Shown here one piece after another: positions 24,226 through 38,030 of a DNA stretch of 64,000 nt. The DNA comes from Parapristionchus giblindavisi (taxonomy: Eukaryota; Nematoda; Chromadorea; Rhabditida; Diplogasteridae), in the NCBI GenBank assembly GCA_943737045.1, contig CALSFV010000004.1:1003501-1067500 (forward strand). The letters are read 5' to 3'. The first letter of the stretch is position 1. Each line of letters opens with the position of its first letter. Made by a program: the position numbers and the translations under genes. A model generated the notes under the pieces. That model searched no databases and was not told where the DNA came from. It was given only the letters and a program-made list of their open reading frames with translations.

Positions 24226-24868
24226 TTATCTTGACCATATCAGAGTAAAAGCTACTTTTGTACTTCGTTCATTATAGCAGCAGTAAAAAGTTACAGATCG
24301 ACATGAACTGAAGTTTGTGTCGTTCAGAATTTTTTCCTCTTTCACATAGTATATCACTCGATAAGTATCATTGACAATTTGACTTGTAACGAATTGTTTT
24401 GTACCAAAAACAGAGAGCACTGGAATATAAATTTGCATATTGGCCGTATTGACCACTTTGAAATAGTTTATCTTATTCAGAATTCTTCGCTCTTTCATTT
24501 GGTATATGACACGACAGGTATCATTTTCATTTTCATATTTCTCAAGTTAACCTTGACCATATCAGAGTAAAAGCTACTTTTGTACTTCGTTCATTATAGC
24601 AGCAGTAAAAAGTTACAGATCGACGTGAACTGAAGTTTGTGTCATTCAGAATTGTTTCCTCTTTCACATAGTATATCACTCGATAAGTATCATTGACAAA
24701 TTGACTTGTAACGAATTGTTTTGTACCAAAAACAGAGAGCACTGGAATATAAATTTGCATATTGGCCGTACTGACCACTTTGAAATAGTTTATCTTATTC
24801 AGAATTCTTCGCTCTTTCATTTGGTATATGACACGATAGGTATCATTTTCATTTTTATATTTCTCAAG
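24226..24868. repeat. Truncated HOR copy 6 (A-X like)
   Basis: A (24226) is followed by an X-like monomer (24547) with cagaattgtttcc and the private change gatcgacgtg. Its distal part matches D (cgtactgacc, gacacgatagg, tttttatatttc), so the HOR domain ends in a chimeric monomer. Confidence 0.82.
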
Positions 24869-26152
24869 TTATCTTGACCATATCAGAGTAAAAGCTACTT
24901 TTGTACTTCGTTCATTATAGCAGCAGTAAAAAGTTACAGATCGACATGAACTGAAGTTTGTGTCGTTCAGAATTTTTTCCTCTTTCACATAGTATATCAC
25001 TCGATAAGTATCATTGACAATTTGACTTGTAACGAATTGTTTTGTACCAAAAACAGAGAGCACTGGAATATAAATTTGCATATTGGCCGTACTGACCACT
25101 TTGAAATAGTTTAACTTATTCAGAATTCTTCGCTCTTTCATTTGGTATATGACACGATAGGTATCATTTTCCTTTTCAAATTTCTCAAGTTATCTTGACC
25201 ATATCAGAGTAAAAGCTACTTTTGTACTTCGTTCATTATAGCAGCAGTAAAATGTTACAGATCGAGATGAACTGAAGTTTGTGTCATTTAGAATTTTTTC
25301 CTCTTTCACATAGTATATCACTCGATAAGTATCATTGACAATTTGACTTGTAACGATTTGTTTTGTACCAAAAACAGAGAGCACTGGAATATAAATTTGC
25401 ATATTGGCCGTACTGACCACTTTGAAATAGTTTATCTTATTCAGAATTTTTCGCTCTTTCATTTGGTATCTGACACGATAGGTATCATTTTCATTTTCAT
25501 ATTTCTCAAGTTATCTTGACCATATCAGAGTAAAAGCTACTTTTGTACTTCGTTCATTATAGCAGCAGTAAAATGTTACAGATCGACATGAACTGAAGTT
25601 TGTGTCATTCAGAATTTTTTTCTCTTTCACATAGTATATCACTCGATAAGTATCATTGACAATTTGACTTGTAACGAATTGTTTTGTACCAAAAACAGAG
25701 AGCACTGGAATATAAATTTGCATATTGGCCGTACTGACCACTTTGAAATAGTTTATCTTATTCAGAATTCTTCGCTCTTTCATTTGGTATATGACACGAT
25801 AGGTATCATTTTCATTTTTATATTTCTCAAGTTATCTTGACCATATCAGAGTAAAAGCTACTTTTGTACTTCGTTCATTATAGCAGCAGTAAAAAGTTAC
25901 AGATCGACATGAACTGAAGTTTGTGTCATTCAGAATTTTTTCCTCTTTCACATAGTATATCACTCGATAAGTATCATTGACAATTTGACTTGTAACGAAT
26001 TGTTTTGTACCAAAAACAGAGAGCACTGGAATATAAATTTGCATATTGGCCGTACTGACCACTTTGAAATAGTTTATCTTATTCAGAATTCTTCGCTCTT
26101 TCATTTGGTATATGACACGATAGGTATCATTTTCATTTTTATATTTCTCAAG

Positions 26153-27757
26153 TTATCTTGACCATATCAGAGTAAAAGCTACTTTTGTACTTCGTTCATT
26201 ATAGCAGCAGTAAAAAGTTACAGATCGACATGAACTGAAGTTTATGTCATTCAGAATTTTTTCCTCTTTCACATAGTATATCACTCGATAAGTATCATTG
26301 ACAATTTGACTTGTAACGAATTGTTTTGTACCAAAAACAGAGAGCACTGGAATATAAATTTGCATATTGGCCGTACTGACCACTTTGAAATAGTTTATCT
26401 TATTCAGAATTCTTCGCTCTTTCATTTGGTATATGACACAATAGGTATCATTTTCATTTTCATATTTCTCAAGTTATCTTGACCATATCAGCGTAAAAGC
26501 TACTTTTGTACTTTGTTCATTATAGCAGCAGTAAAAAGTTACAGATCGACATGAACTGAAGTTTGTGTCATTCAGAATTTTTTCCTCTTTCACATAGTAT
26601 ATCACTCGATAAGTATCATTGACAATTTGACTTGTAACGAATTGTTTTGTACCAAAAACAGAGAGCACTGGAATATAAATTTGCATATTGGCCGTACTGA
26701 CCACTTTGAAATAGTTTATCTTATTCAGAATTCTTCGCTCTTTCATTTGGTATATGACACGATAGGTATCATTTTCATTTTTATATTTCTCAAGTTATCT
26801 TGACCATATCAGAGTAAAAGCTACTTTTGTACTTCGTTCATTATAGCAGCAGTAAAAAGTTACAGATCGACATGAACTGAAGTTTATGTCATTCAGAATT
26901 TTTTCCTCTTTCACATAGTATATCACTCGATAAGTATCATTGACAATTTGACTTGTAACGAATTGTTTTGTACCAAAAACAGAGAGCACTGGAATATAAA
27001 TTTGCATATTGGCCGTACTGACCACTTTGAAATAGTTTATCTTATTCAGAATTCTTCGCTCTTTCATTTGGTATATGACACAATAGGTATCATTTTCATT
27101 TTCATATTTCTCAAGTTATCTTGACCATATCAGCGTAAAAGCTACTTTTGTACTTTGTTCATTATAGCAGCAGTAAAAAGTTACAGATCGACATGAACTG
27201 AAGTTTATGTCATTCAGAATTTTTTCCTCTTTCACATAGTATATCACTCGATAAGTATCATTGACAATTTGACTTGTAACGAATTGTTTTGTACCAAAAA
27301 CAGAGAGCACTGGAATATAAATTTGCATATTGGCCGTACTGACCACTTTGAAATAGTTTATCTTATTCAGAATTCTTCGCTCTTTCATTTGGTATATGAC
27401 ACAATAGGTATCATTTTCATTTTCATATTTCTCAAGTTATCTTGACCATATCAGCGTAAAAGCTACTTTTGTACTTTGTTCATTATAGCAGCAGTAAAAA
27501 GTTACAGATCGACATGAACTGAAGTTTGTGTCATTCAGAATTTTTTCCTCTTTCACATAGTATATCACTCGATAAGTATCATTGACAATTTGACTTGTAA
27601 CGAATTGTTTTGTACCAAAAACAGAGAGCACTGGAATATAAATTTGCATATTGGCCGTACTGACCACTTTGAAATAGTTTATCTTATTCAGAATTCTTCG
27701 CTCTTTCATTTGGTATATGACACAATAGGTATCATTTTCATTTTCATATTTCTCAAG
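26153..27757. repeat. Short two-monomer alternation with hybrid copies
   Basis: Monomers 26153 and 26795 share gaagtttatgtc and end gacacaatagg. Monomers 26474, 27116 and 27437 share cagcgtaaaag and gtactttgttc. Monomer 27116 combines gtactttgttc with gaagtttatgtc, so it is a recombinant of the two types. Confidence 0.83.
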
Positions 27758-28718
27758 TTATCTTGACCATATCAGCGTAAAAGCTACTTTTGTACTTCGT
27801 TCATTATAGCAGCAGTAAAAAGTTACAGATCGACATGAACTGAAGTTTGTGTCATTCAGAATTTTTTCCTCTTTCACATAGTATATCACTCGATAAGTAT
27901 CATTGACAATTTGACTTGTAACGAATTGTTTTGTACCAAAAACAGAGAGCACTGGAATATAAATTTGCATATTGGCCGTATTACCACTTTGAAATAGTTT
28001 ATCTTATTCAGAATTTTCCGCTCTTTCATTTGGTATATGACACGATAGGTATCATTTTCATTTTCATATTTCTCAAGTTATCTTGACCATATCAGAGTAA
28101 AAGCTACATTTGTACTTCGTTCATTATAGCAGCAGTAAAATGTTACAGATCGAGATGAACTGAAGTTTGTGTCATTCAGAATTTTTTCCTCTTTCACATA
28201 GTATATCACTGGATAAGTATCATTGACAATTTGACTTGTAACGAATTGTTTTGTACCAAAAACAGAGAGCACTGGAATATAAATTTGCATATTGGCCGTA
28301 CTGACCACTTTGAAATAGTTTATCTTATTCAGAATTCTTCGCTCTTTCATTTGGTATATGACACGATAGGTATCATTTTCATTTTCATATTTCTCAAGTT
28401 ATCTTGACCATATCAGCGTAAAAGCTACTTTTGTACTTCGTTCATTATAGCAGCAGTAAAAAGTTACAGATCGACATGAACTGAAGTTTGTGTCATTCAG
28501 AATTTTTCCTCTTTCACAGAGTATATCACTCGATAAGTATCATTGACAATTTGACTTGTAACGAATTGTTTTGTACCAAAAACAGAGAGCACTGGAATAT
28601 AAATTTGCATATTGGCCGTACTGACCACTTTGAAATAGTTTATCTTATTCAGAATTTTTCGCTCTTTCATTTGGTATCTGACACGATAGGTATCATTTTC
28701 ATTTTCATATTTCTCAAG

Positions 28719-30965
28719 TTATCTTGACCATATCAGAGTAAAAGCTACATTTGTACTTCGTTCATTATAGCAGCAGTAAAATGTTACAGATCGAGATGAA
28801 CTGAAGTTTGTGTCATTCAGAATTTTTTCCTCTTTCACATAGTATATCACTGGATAAGTATCATTGACAATTTGACTTGTAACGAATTGTTTTGTACCAA
28901 AAACAGAGAGCACTGGAATATAAATTTGCATATTGGCCGTACTGACCACTTTGAAATAGTTTATCTTATTCAGAATTCTTCGCTCTTTCATTTGGTATAT
29001 GACACGATAGGTATCATTTTCATTTTCATATTTCTCAAGTTATCTTGACCATATCAGCGTAAAAGCTACTTTTGTACTTCGTTCATTATAGCAGCAGTAA
29101 AAAGTTACAGATCGACATGAACTGAAGTTTGTGTCATTCAGAATTTTTTCCTCTTTCACATAGTATATCACTCGATAAGTATCATTGACAATTTGACTTG
29201 TAACGAATTGTTTTGTACCAAAAACAGAGAGCACTGGAATATAAATTTGCATATTGGCCGTACTGACCACTTTGAAATAGTTTATCTTATTCAGAATTCT
29301 TCGCTCTTTCATTTGGTATATGACACAATAGGTATCATTTTCATTTTCATATTTCTCAAGTTATCTTGACCATATCAGCGTAAAAGCTACTTTTGTACTT
29401 CGTTCATTATAGCAGCAGTAAAAAGTTACAGATCGACATGAACTGAAGTTTGTGTCATTCAGAATTTTTTCCTCTTTCACATAGTATATCACTCGATAAG
29501 TATCATTGACAATTTGACTTGTAACGAATTGTTTTGTACCAAAAACAGAGAGCACTGGAATATAAATTTGCATATTGGCCGTACTGACCACTTTGAAATA
29601 GTTTATCTTATTCAGAATTTTTCGTTCTTTCATTTGGTATCTGACACGATAGGTATCATTTTCATTTTCATATTTCTCAAGTTATCTTGACCATATCAGC
29701 GTAAAAGCTACTTTTGTACTTCGTTCATTATAGCAGCAGTAAAAAGTTACAGATCGACATGAACTGAAGTTTGTGTCATTCAGAATTTTTTCCTCTTTCA
29801 CATAGTATATCACTGGATAAGTATCATTGACAATTTGACTTGTAACGAATTGTTTTGTACCAAAAACAGAGAGCACTGGAATATAAATTTGCATATTGGC
29901 CGTACTGACCACTTTGAAATAGTTTATCTTATTCAGATTTCTTCGCTCTTTCATTTGGTATATGACACGATAGGTATCATTTTCATTTTCATATTTCTCA
30001 AGTTATCTTGACCATATCAGCGTAAAAGCTACTTTTGTACTTCGTTCATTATAGCAGCAGTAAAAAGTTACAGATCGACATGAACTGAAGTTTGTGTCAT
30101 TCAGAATTTTTTCCTCTTTCACATAGTATATCACTCGATAAGTATCATTGACAATTTGACTTGTAACGAATTGTTTTGTACCAAAAACAGAGAGCACTGG
30201 AATATAAATTTGCATATTGGCCGTACTGACCACTTTGAAATAGTTTATCTTATTCAGAATTCTTCGCTCTTTCATTTGGTATATGACACAATAGGTATCA
30301 TTTTCATTTTCATATTTCTCAAGTTATCTTGACCATATCAGCGTAAAAGCTACTTTTGTACTTCGTTCATTATAGCAGCAGTAAAAAGTTACAGATCGAC
30401 ATGAACTGAAGTTTGTGTCATTCAGAATTTTTTCCTCTTTCACATAGTATATCACTCGATAAGTATCATTGACAATTTGACTTGTAACGAATTGTTTTAT
30501 ACCAAAAACAGAGAGCACTGGAATATAAATTTGCATATTGGCCGTACTGACCACTTTGAAATAGTTTATCTTATTCAGAATTCTTCGCTCTTTCATTTGG
30601 TATATGACACAATAGGTATCATTTTCATTTTCATATTTCTCAAGTTATCTTGACCATATCAGCGTAAAAGCTACTTTTGTACTTCGTTCATTATAGCAGC
30701 AGTAAAAAGTTACAGATCGACATGAACTGAAGTTTGTGTCATTCAGAATTTTTTCCTCTTTCACATAGTATATCACTCGATAAGTATCATTGACAATTTG
30801 ACTTGTAACGAATTGTTTTGTACCAAAAACAGAGAGCACTGGAATATAAATTTGCATATTGGCCGTACTGACCACTTTGAAATAGTTTATCTTATTCAGA
30901 ATTTTTCGCTCTTTCATTTGGTATCTGACACGATAGGTATCATTTTCATTTTCATATTTCTCAAG
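28719..30965. repeat. Seven-monomer HOR, copy 1 (2247 bp)
   Basis: The variant order is a b c d b e c. Type a has gctacatttg, gatcgagatg and actggataag. Type b has cagcgtaaaag with a gaattc end and gacacaatagg. Type c ends tttttcgttc or tttttcgctc with gtatctgac. Type d has cagcgtaaaag with actggataag. Type e has gttttatacc (30324). The a monomer with gctacatttg also occurs at 28078. Confidence 0.85.
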
Positions 30966-33532
30966 TTATCTTGACCATATCAGAGTAAAAGCTACATTTG
31001 TACTTCGTTCATTATAGCAGCAGTAAAATGTTACAGATCGAGATGAACTGAAGTTTGTGTCATTCAGAATTTTTTCCTCTTTCACATAGTATATCACTGG
31101 ATAAGTATCATTGACAATTTGACTTGTAACGAATTGTTTTGTACCAAAACAGAGAGCACTGGAATATAAATTTGCATATTGGCCGTACTGACCACTTTGA
31201 AATAGTTTATCTTATTCAGAATTCTTCGCTCTTTCATTTGGTATATGACACGATAGGTATCATTTTCATTTTCATATTTCTCAAGTTATCTTGACCATAT
31301 CAGCGTAAAAGCTACTTTTGTACTTCGTTCATTATAGCAGCAGTAAAAAGTTACAGATCGACATGAACTGAAGTTTGTGTCATTCAGAATTTTTTCCTCT
31401 TTCACATAGTATATCACTCGATAAGTATCATTGACAATTTGACTTGTAACGAATTGTTTTGTACCAAAAACAGAGAGCACTGGAATATAAATTTGCATAT
31501 TGGCCGTACTGACCACTTTGAAATAGTTTATCTTATTCAGAATTCTTCGCTCTTTCATTTGGTATATGACACAATAGGTATCATTTTCATTTTCATATTT
31601 CTCAAGTTATCTTGACCATATCAGCGTAAAAGCTACTTTTGTACTTCGTTCATTATAGCAGCAGTAAAAAGTTACAGATCGACATGAACTGAAGTTTGTG
31701 TCATTCAGAATTTTTTCCTCTTTCACATAGTATATCACTCGATAAGTATCATTGACAATTTGACTTGTAACGAATTGTTTTGTACCAAAAACAGAGAGCA
31801 CTGGAATATAAATTTGCATATTGGCCGTACTGACCACTTTGAAATAGTTTATCTTATTCAGAATTTTTCGTTCTTTCATTTGGTATCTGACACGATAGGT
31901 ATCATTTTCATTTTCATATTTCTCAAGTTATCTTGACCATATCAGCGTAAAAGCTACTTTTGTACTTCGTTCATTATAGCAGCAGTAAAAAGTTACAGAT
32001 CGACATGAACTGAAGTTTGTGTCATTCAGAATTTTTTCCTCTTTCACATAGTATATCACTGGATAAGTATCATTGACAATTTGACTTGTAACGAATTGTT
32101 TTGTACCAAAAACAGAGAGCACTGGAATATAAATTTGCATATTGGCCGTACTGACCACTTTGAAATAGTTTATCTTATTCAGAATTCTTCGCTCTTTCAT
32201 TTGGTATATGACACGATAGGTATCATTTTCATTTTCATATTTCTCAAGTTATCTTGACCATATCAGCGTAAAAGCTACTTTTGTACTTCGTTCATTATAG
32301 CAGCAGTAAAAAGTTACAGATCGACATGAACTGAAGTTTGTGTCATTCAGAATTTTTTCCTCTTTCACATAGTATATCACTCGATAAGTATCATTGACAA
32401 TTTGACTTGTAACGAATTGTTTTGTACCAAAAACAGAGAGCACTGGAATATAAATTTGCATATTGGCCGTACTGACCACTTTGAAATAGTTTATCTTATT
32501 CAGAATTCTTCGCTCTTTCATTTGGTATATGACACAATAGGTATCATTTTCATTTTCATATTTCTCAAGTTATCTTGACCATATCAGCGTAAAAGCTACT
32601 TTTGTACTTCGTTCATTATAGCAGCAGTAAAAAGTTACAGATCGACATGAACTGAAGTTTGTGTCATTCAGAATTTTTTCCTCTTTCACATAGTATATCA
32701 CTCGATAAGTATCATTGACAATTTGACTTGTAACGAATTGTTTTATACCAAAAACAGAGAGCACTGGAATATAAATTTGCATATTGGCCGTACTGACCAC
32801 TTTGAAATAGTTTATCTTATTCAGAATTCTTCGCTCTTTCATTTGGTATATGACACAATAGGTATCATTTTCATTTTCATATTTCTCAAGTTATCTTGAC
32901 CATATCAGCGTAAAAGCTACTTTTGTACTTCGTTCATTATAGCAGCAGTAAAAAGTTACAGATCGACATGAACTGAAGTTTGTGTCATTCAGAATTTTTT
33001 CCTCTTTCACATAGTATATCACTCGATAAGTATCATTGACAATTTGACTTGTAACGAATTGTTTTGTACCAAAAACAGAGAGCACTGGAATATAAATTTG
33101 CATATTGGCCGTACTGACCACTTTGAAATAGTTTATCTTATTCAGAATTCTTCGCTCTTTCATTTGGTATATGACACAATAGGTATCATTTTCATTTTCA
33201 TATTTCTCAAGTTATCTTGACCATATCAGCGTAAAAGCTACTTTTGTACTTCGTTCATTATAGCAGCAGTAAAAAGTTACAGATCGACATGAACTGAAGT
33301 TTGTGTCATTCAGAATTTTTTCCTCTTTCACATAGTATATCACTCGATAAGTATCATTGACAATTTGACTTGTAACGAATTGTTTTGTACCAAAAACAGA
33401 GAGCACTGGAATATAAATTTGCATATTGGCCGTACTGACCACTTTGAAATAGTTTATCTTATTCAGAATTTTTCGTTCTTTCATTTGGTATCTGACACGA
33501 TAGGTATCATTTTCATTTTCATATTTCTCAAG
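30966..33532. repeat. Seven-monomer HOR, copy 2 with one extra monomer
   Basis: The order is a (30966, 320 bp because of gtaccaaaacag), b, c, d, b, e (32570, gttttatacc), b, c. Relative to copy 1 one b-type monomer has been added between e and c. The 320-bp length is private to this copy of a. Confidence 0.83.
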
Positions 33533-36500
33533 TTATCTTGACCATATCAGCGTAAAAGCTACTTTTGTACTTCGTTCATTATAGCAGCAGTAAAAAGTTA
33601 CAGATCGACATGAACTGAAGTTTGTGTCATTCAGAATTTTTTCCTCTTTCACATAGTATATCACTGGATAAGTATCATTGACAATTTGACTTGTAACGAA
33701 TTGTTTTGTACCAAAAACAGAGAGCACTGGAATATAAATTTGCATATTGGCCGTACTGACCACTTTGAAATAGTTTATCTTATTCAGAATTCTTCGCTCT
33801 TTCATTTGGTATATGACACGATAGGTATCATTTTCATTTTCATATTTCTCAAGTTATCTTGACCATATCAGCGTAAAAGCTACTTTTGTACTTCGTTCAT
33901 TATAGCAGCAGTAAAAAGTTACAGATCGACATGAACTGAAGTTTGTGTCATTCAGAATTTTTTCCTCTTTCACATAGTATATCACTCGATAAGTATCATT
34001 GACAATTTGACTTGTAACGAATTGTTTTGTACCAAAAACAGAGAGCACTGGAATATAAATTTGCATATTGGCCGTACTGACCACTTTGAAATAGTTTATC
34101 TTATTCAGAATTCTTCGCTCTTTCATTTGGTATATGACACAATAGGTATCATTTTCATTTTCATATTTCTCAAGTTATCTTGACCATATCAGCGTAAAAG
34201 CTACTTTTGTACTTCGTTCATTATAGCAGCAGTAAAAAGTTACAGATCGACATGAACTGAAGTTTGTGTCATTCAGAATTTTTTCCTCTTTCACATAGTA
34301 TATCACTCGATAAGTATCATTGACAATTTGACTTGTAACGAATTGTTTTATACCAAAAACAGAGAGCACTGGAATATAAATTTGCATATTGGCCGTACTG
34401 ACCACTTTGAAATAGTTTATCTTATTCAGAATTCTTCGCTCTTTCATTTGGTATATGACACAATAGGTATCATTTTCATTTTCATATTTCTCAAGTTATC
34501 TTGACCATATCAGCGTAAAAGCTACTTTTGTACTTCGTTCATTATAGCAGCAGTAAAAAGTTACAGATCGACATGAACTGAAGTTTGTGTCATTCAGAAT
34601 TTTTTCCTCTTTCACATAGTATATCACTCGATAAGTATCATTGACAATTTGACTTGTAACGAATTGTTTTGTACCAAAAACAGAGAGCACTGGAATATAA
34701 ATTTGCATATTGGCCGTACTGACCACTTTGAAATAGTTTATCTTATTCAGAATTTTTCGTTCTTTCATTTGGTATCTGACACGATAGGTATCATTTTCAT
34801 TTTCATATTTCTCAAGTTATCTTGACCATATCAGAGTAAAAGCTACTTTTGTACTTCGTTCATTATAGCAGCAGTAAAATGTTACAGATCGAGATGAACT
34901 GAAGTTTGTGTCATTCAGAATTTTTTCCTCTTTCACATAGTATATCACTGGATAAGTATCATTGACAATTTGACTTGTAACGAATTGTTTTGTACCAAAA
35001 ACAGAGAGCACTGGAATATAAATTTGCATATTGGCCGTACTGACCACTTTGAAATAGTTTATCTTATTCAGAATTCTTCGCTCTTTCATTTGGTATATGA
35101 CACGATAGGTATCATTTTCATTTTCATATTTCTCAAGTTATCTTGACCATATCAGCGTAAAAGCTACTTTTGTACTTCGTTCATTATAGCAGCAGTAAAA
35201 AGTTACAGATCGACATGAACTGAAGTTTGTGTCATTCAGAATTTTTTCCTCTTTCACATAGTATATCACTCGATAAGTATCATTGACAATTTGACTTGTA
35301 ACGAATTGTTTTGTACCAAAAACAGAGAGCACTGGAATATAAATTTGCATATTGGCCGTACTGACCACTTTGAAATAGTTTATCTTATTCAGAATTCTTC
35401 GCTCTTTCATTTGGTATATGACACAATAGGTATCATTTTCATTTTCATATTTCTCAAGTTATCTTGACCATATCAGCGTAAAAGCTACTTTTGTACTTCG
35501 TTCATTATAGCAGCAGTAAAAAGTTACAGATCGACATGAACTGAAGTTTGTGTCATTCAGAATTTTTTCCTCTTTCACATAGTATATCACTCGATAAGTA
35601 TCATTGACAATTTGACTTGTAACGAATTGTTTTGTACCAAAAACAGAGAGCACTGGAATATAAATTTGCATATTGGCCGTACTGACCACTTTGAAATAGT
35701 TTATCTTATTCAGAATTTTTCGTTCTTTCATTTGGTATCTGACACGATAGGTATCATTTTCATTTTCATATTTCTCAAGTTATCTTGACCATATCAGAGT
35801 AAAAGCTACTTTTGTACTTCGTTCATTATAGCAGCAGTAAAATGTTACAGATCGAGATGAACTGAAGTTTGTGTCATTCAGAATTTTTTCCTCTTTCACA
35901 TAGTATATCACTGGATAAGTATCATTGACAATTTGACTTGTAACGAATTGTTTTGTACCAAAAACAGAGAGCACTGGAATATAAATTTGCATATTGGCCG
36001 TACTGACCACTTTGAAATAGTTTATCTTATTCAGAATTCTTCGCTCTTTCATTTGGTATATGACACGATAGGTATCATTTTCATTTTCATATTTCTCAAG
36101 TTATCTTGACCATATCAGCGTAAAAGCTACTTTTGTACTTCGTTCATTATAGCAGCAGTAAAAAGTTACAGATCGACATGAACTGAAGTTTGTGTCATTC
36201 AGAATTTTTTCCTCTTTCACATAGTATATCACTCGATAAGTATCATTGACAATTTGACTTGTAACGAATTGTTTTGTACCAAAAACAGAGAGCACTGGAA
36301 TATAAATTTGCATATTGGCCGTACTGACCACTTTGAAATAGTTTATCTTATTCAGAATTCTTCGCTCTTTCATTTGGTATATGACACAATAGGTATCATT
36401 TTCATTTTCATATTTCTCAAGTTATCTTGACCATATCAGCGTAAAAGCTACTTTTGTACTTCGTTCATTATAGCAGCAGTAAAAAGTTACAGATCGACAT

Positions 36501-37067
36501 GAACTGAAGTTTGTGTCATTCAGAATTTTTTCCTCTTTCACATAGTATATCACTCGATAAGTATCATTGACAATTTGACTTGTAACGAATTGTTTTGTAC
36601 CAAAAACAGAGAGCACTGGAATATAAATTTGCATATTGGCCGTACTGACCACTTTGAAATAGTTTATCTTATTCAGAATTCTTCGCTCTTTCATTTGGTA
36701 TATGACACAATAGGTATCATTTTCATTTTCATATTTCTCAAGTTATCTTGACCATATCAGCGTAAAAGCTACTTTTGTACTTCGTTCGTTCATTATAGCA
36801 GCAGTAAAAAGTTACAGATCGACATGAACTGAAGTTTGTGTCATTCAGAATTTTTTCCTCTTTCACATAGTATATCACTCGATAAGTATCATTGACAATT
36901 TGACTTGTAACGAATTGTTTTGTACCAAAAACAGAGAGCACTGAAATATAAATTTGCATATTGGCCGTACTGACCACTTTGAAATAGTTTATCTTATTCA
37001 GAATTTTTCGTTCTTTCATTTGGTATCTGACACGATAGGTATCATTTTCATTTTCATATTTCTCAAG
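33533..37067. repeat. Shortened derivatives of the 28.7-33.5 kb HOR
   Basis: The blocks read d b e c (33533-34816, with gttttatacc at about 34345), a b c (34817-35779) and a b b c (35780-37067). In these a monomers gctacatttg has become gctactttt while gatcgagatg and actggataag remain. The last c monomer (36743-37067) is 325 bp because of a tandem gttc duplication (cttcgttcgttc, about 36780-36790). Confidence 0.82.
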
Positions 37068-38030
37068 TTATCTTGACCATATCAGAGTAAAAGCTACTTT
37101 TGTACTTCGTTCATTATAGCAGCAGTAAAATGTTACAGATCGAGAAGAACTGAAGTTTGTGTCATTCAGAATTTTTTCCTCTTTCACATAGTATATCACT
37201 GGATAAGTATCATTGACAATTTGACTTGTAACGAATTGTTTTGTACCAAAAACAGAGAGCACTGGAATATAAATTTGCATATTGGCCGTACTGGCCACTT
37301 TGAAATAGTTTATCTTATTCAGAATTCTTCGCTCTTTCATTTGGTATATGACACGATAGGTATCATTTTCATTTTCATATTTCTCAAGTTATCTTGACCA
37401 TATCAGCGTAAAAGCTACTTTTGTACTTCGTTCATTATAGCAGCAGTAAAAAGTTACAGATCGACATGAACTGAAGTTTGTGTCATTCAGAATTTTTTCC
37501 TCTTTCACATAGTATATCAACCGATAAGTATCATTGACAATTTGACTTGTAACGAATTGTTTTGTACCAAAAACAGAGAGCACTGGAATATAAATTTGCA
37601 TATTGGCCGTACTGACCACTTTGAAATAGTTTATCTTATTCAGAATTTTTCGCTCTTTCATTTGGTATCTGACACGATAGGTATCATTTTCATTTTCATA
37701 TTTCTCAAGTTATCTTGACCATATCAGAGTAAAAGCTACTTTTGTACTTCGTTCATTATAGCAGCAGTAAAATGTTACAGATCGAGATGAACTGAAGTTT
37801 GTGTCATTCAGAATTTTTTCCTCTTTCACATAGTATATCACTGGATAAGTATCATTGACAATTTGACTTGTAACGAATTGTTTTGTACCAAAAACAGAGA
37901 GCACTGGAATATAAATTTGCATATTGGCCGTACTGACCACTTTGAAATAGTTTATCTTATTCAGAATTTTTCGCTCTTTCATTTGGTATCTGACACGATA
38001 GGTATCATTTTCATTTTCATATTTCTCAAG

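Noticed and set aside
36743..37067. Functional change in the 325-bp monomer
   Set aside because: The extra four bases are a simple tandem gttc duplication in one copy, best explained by slippage.
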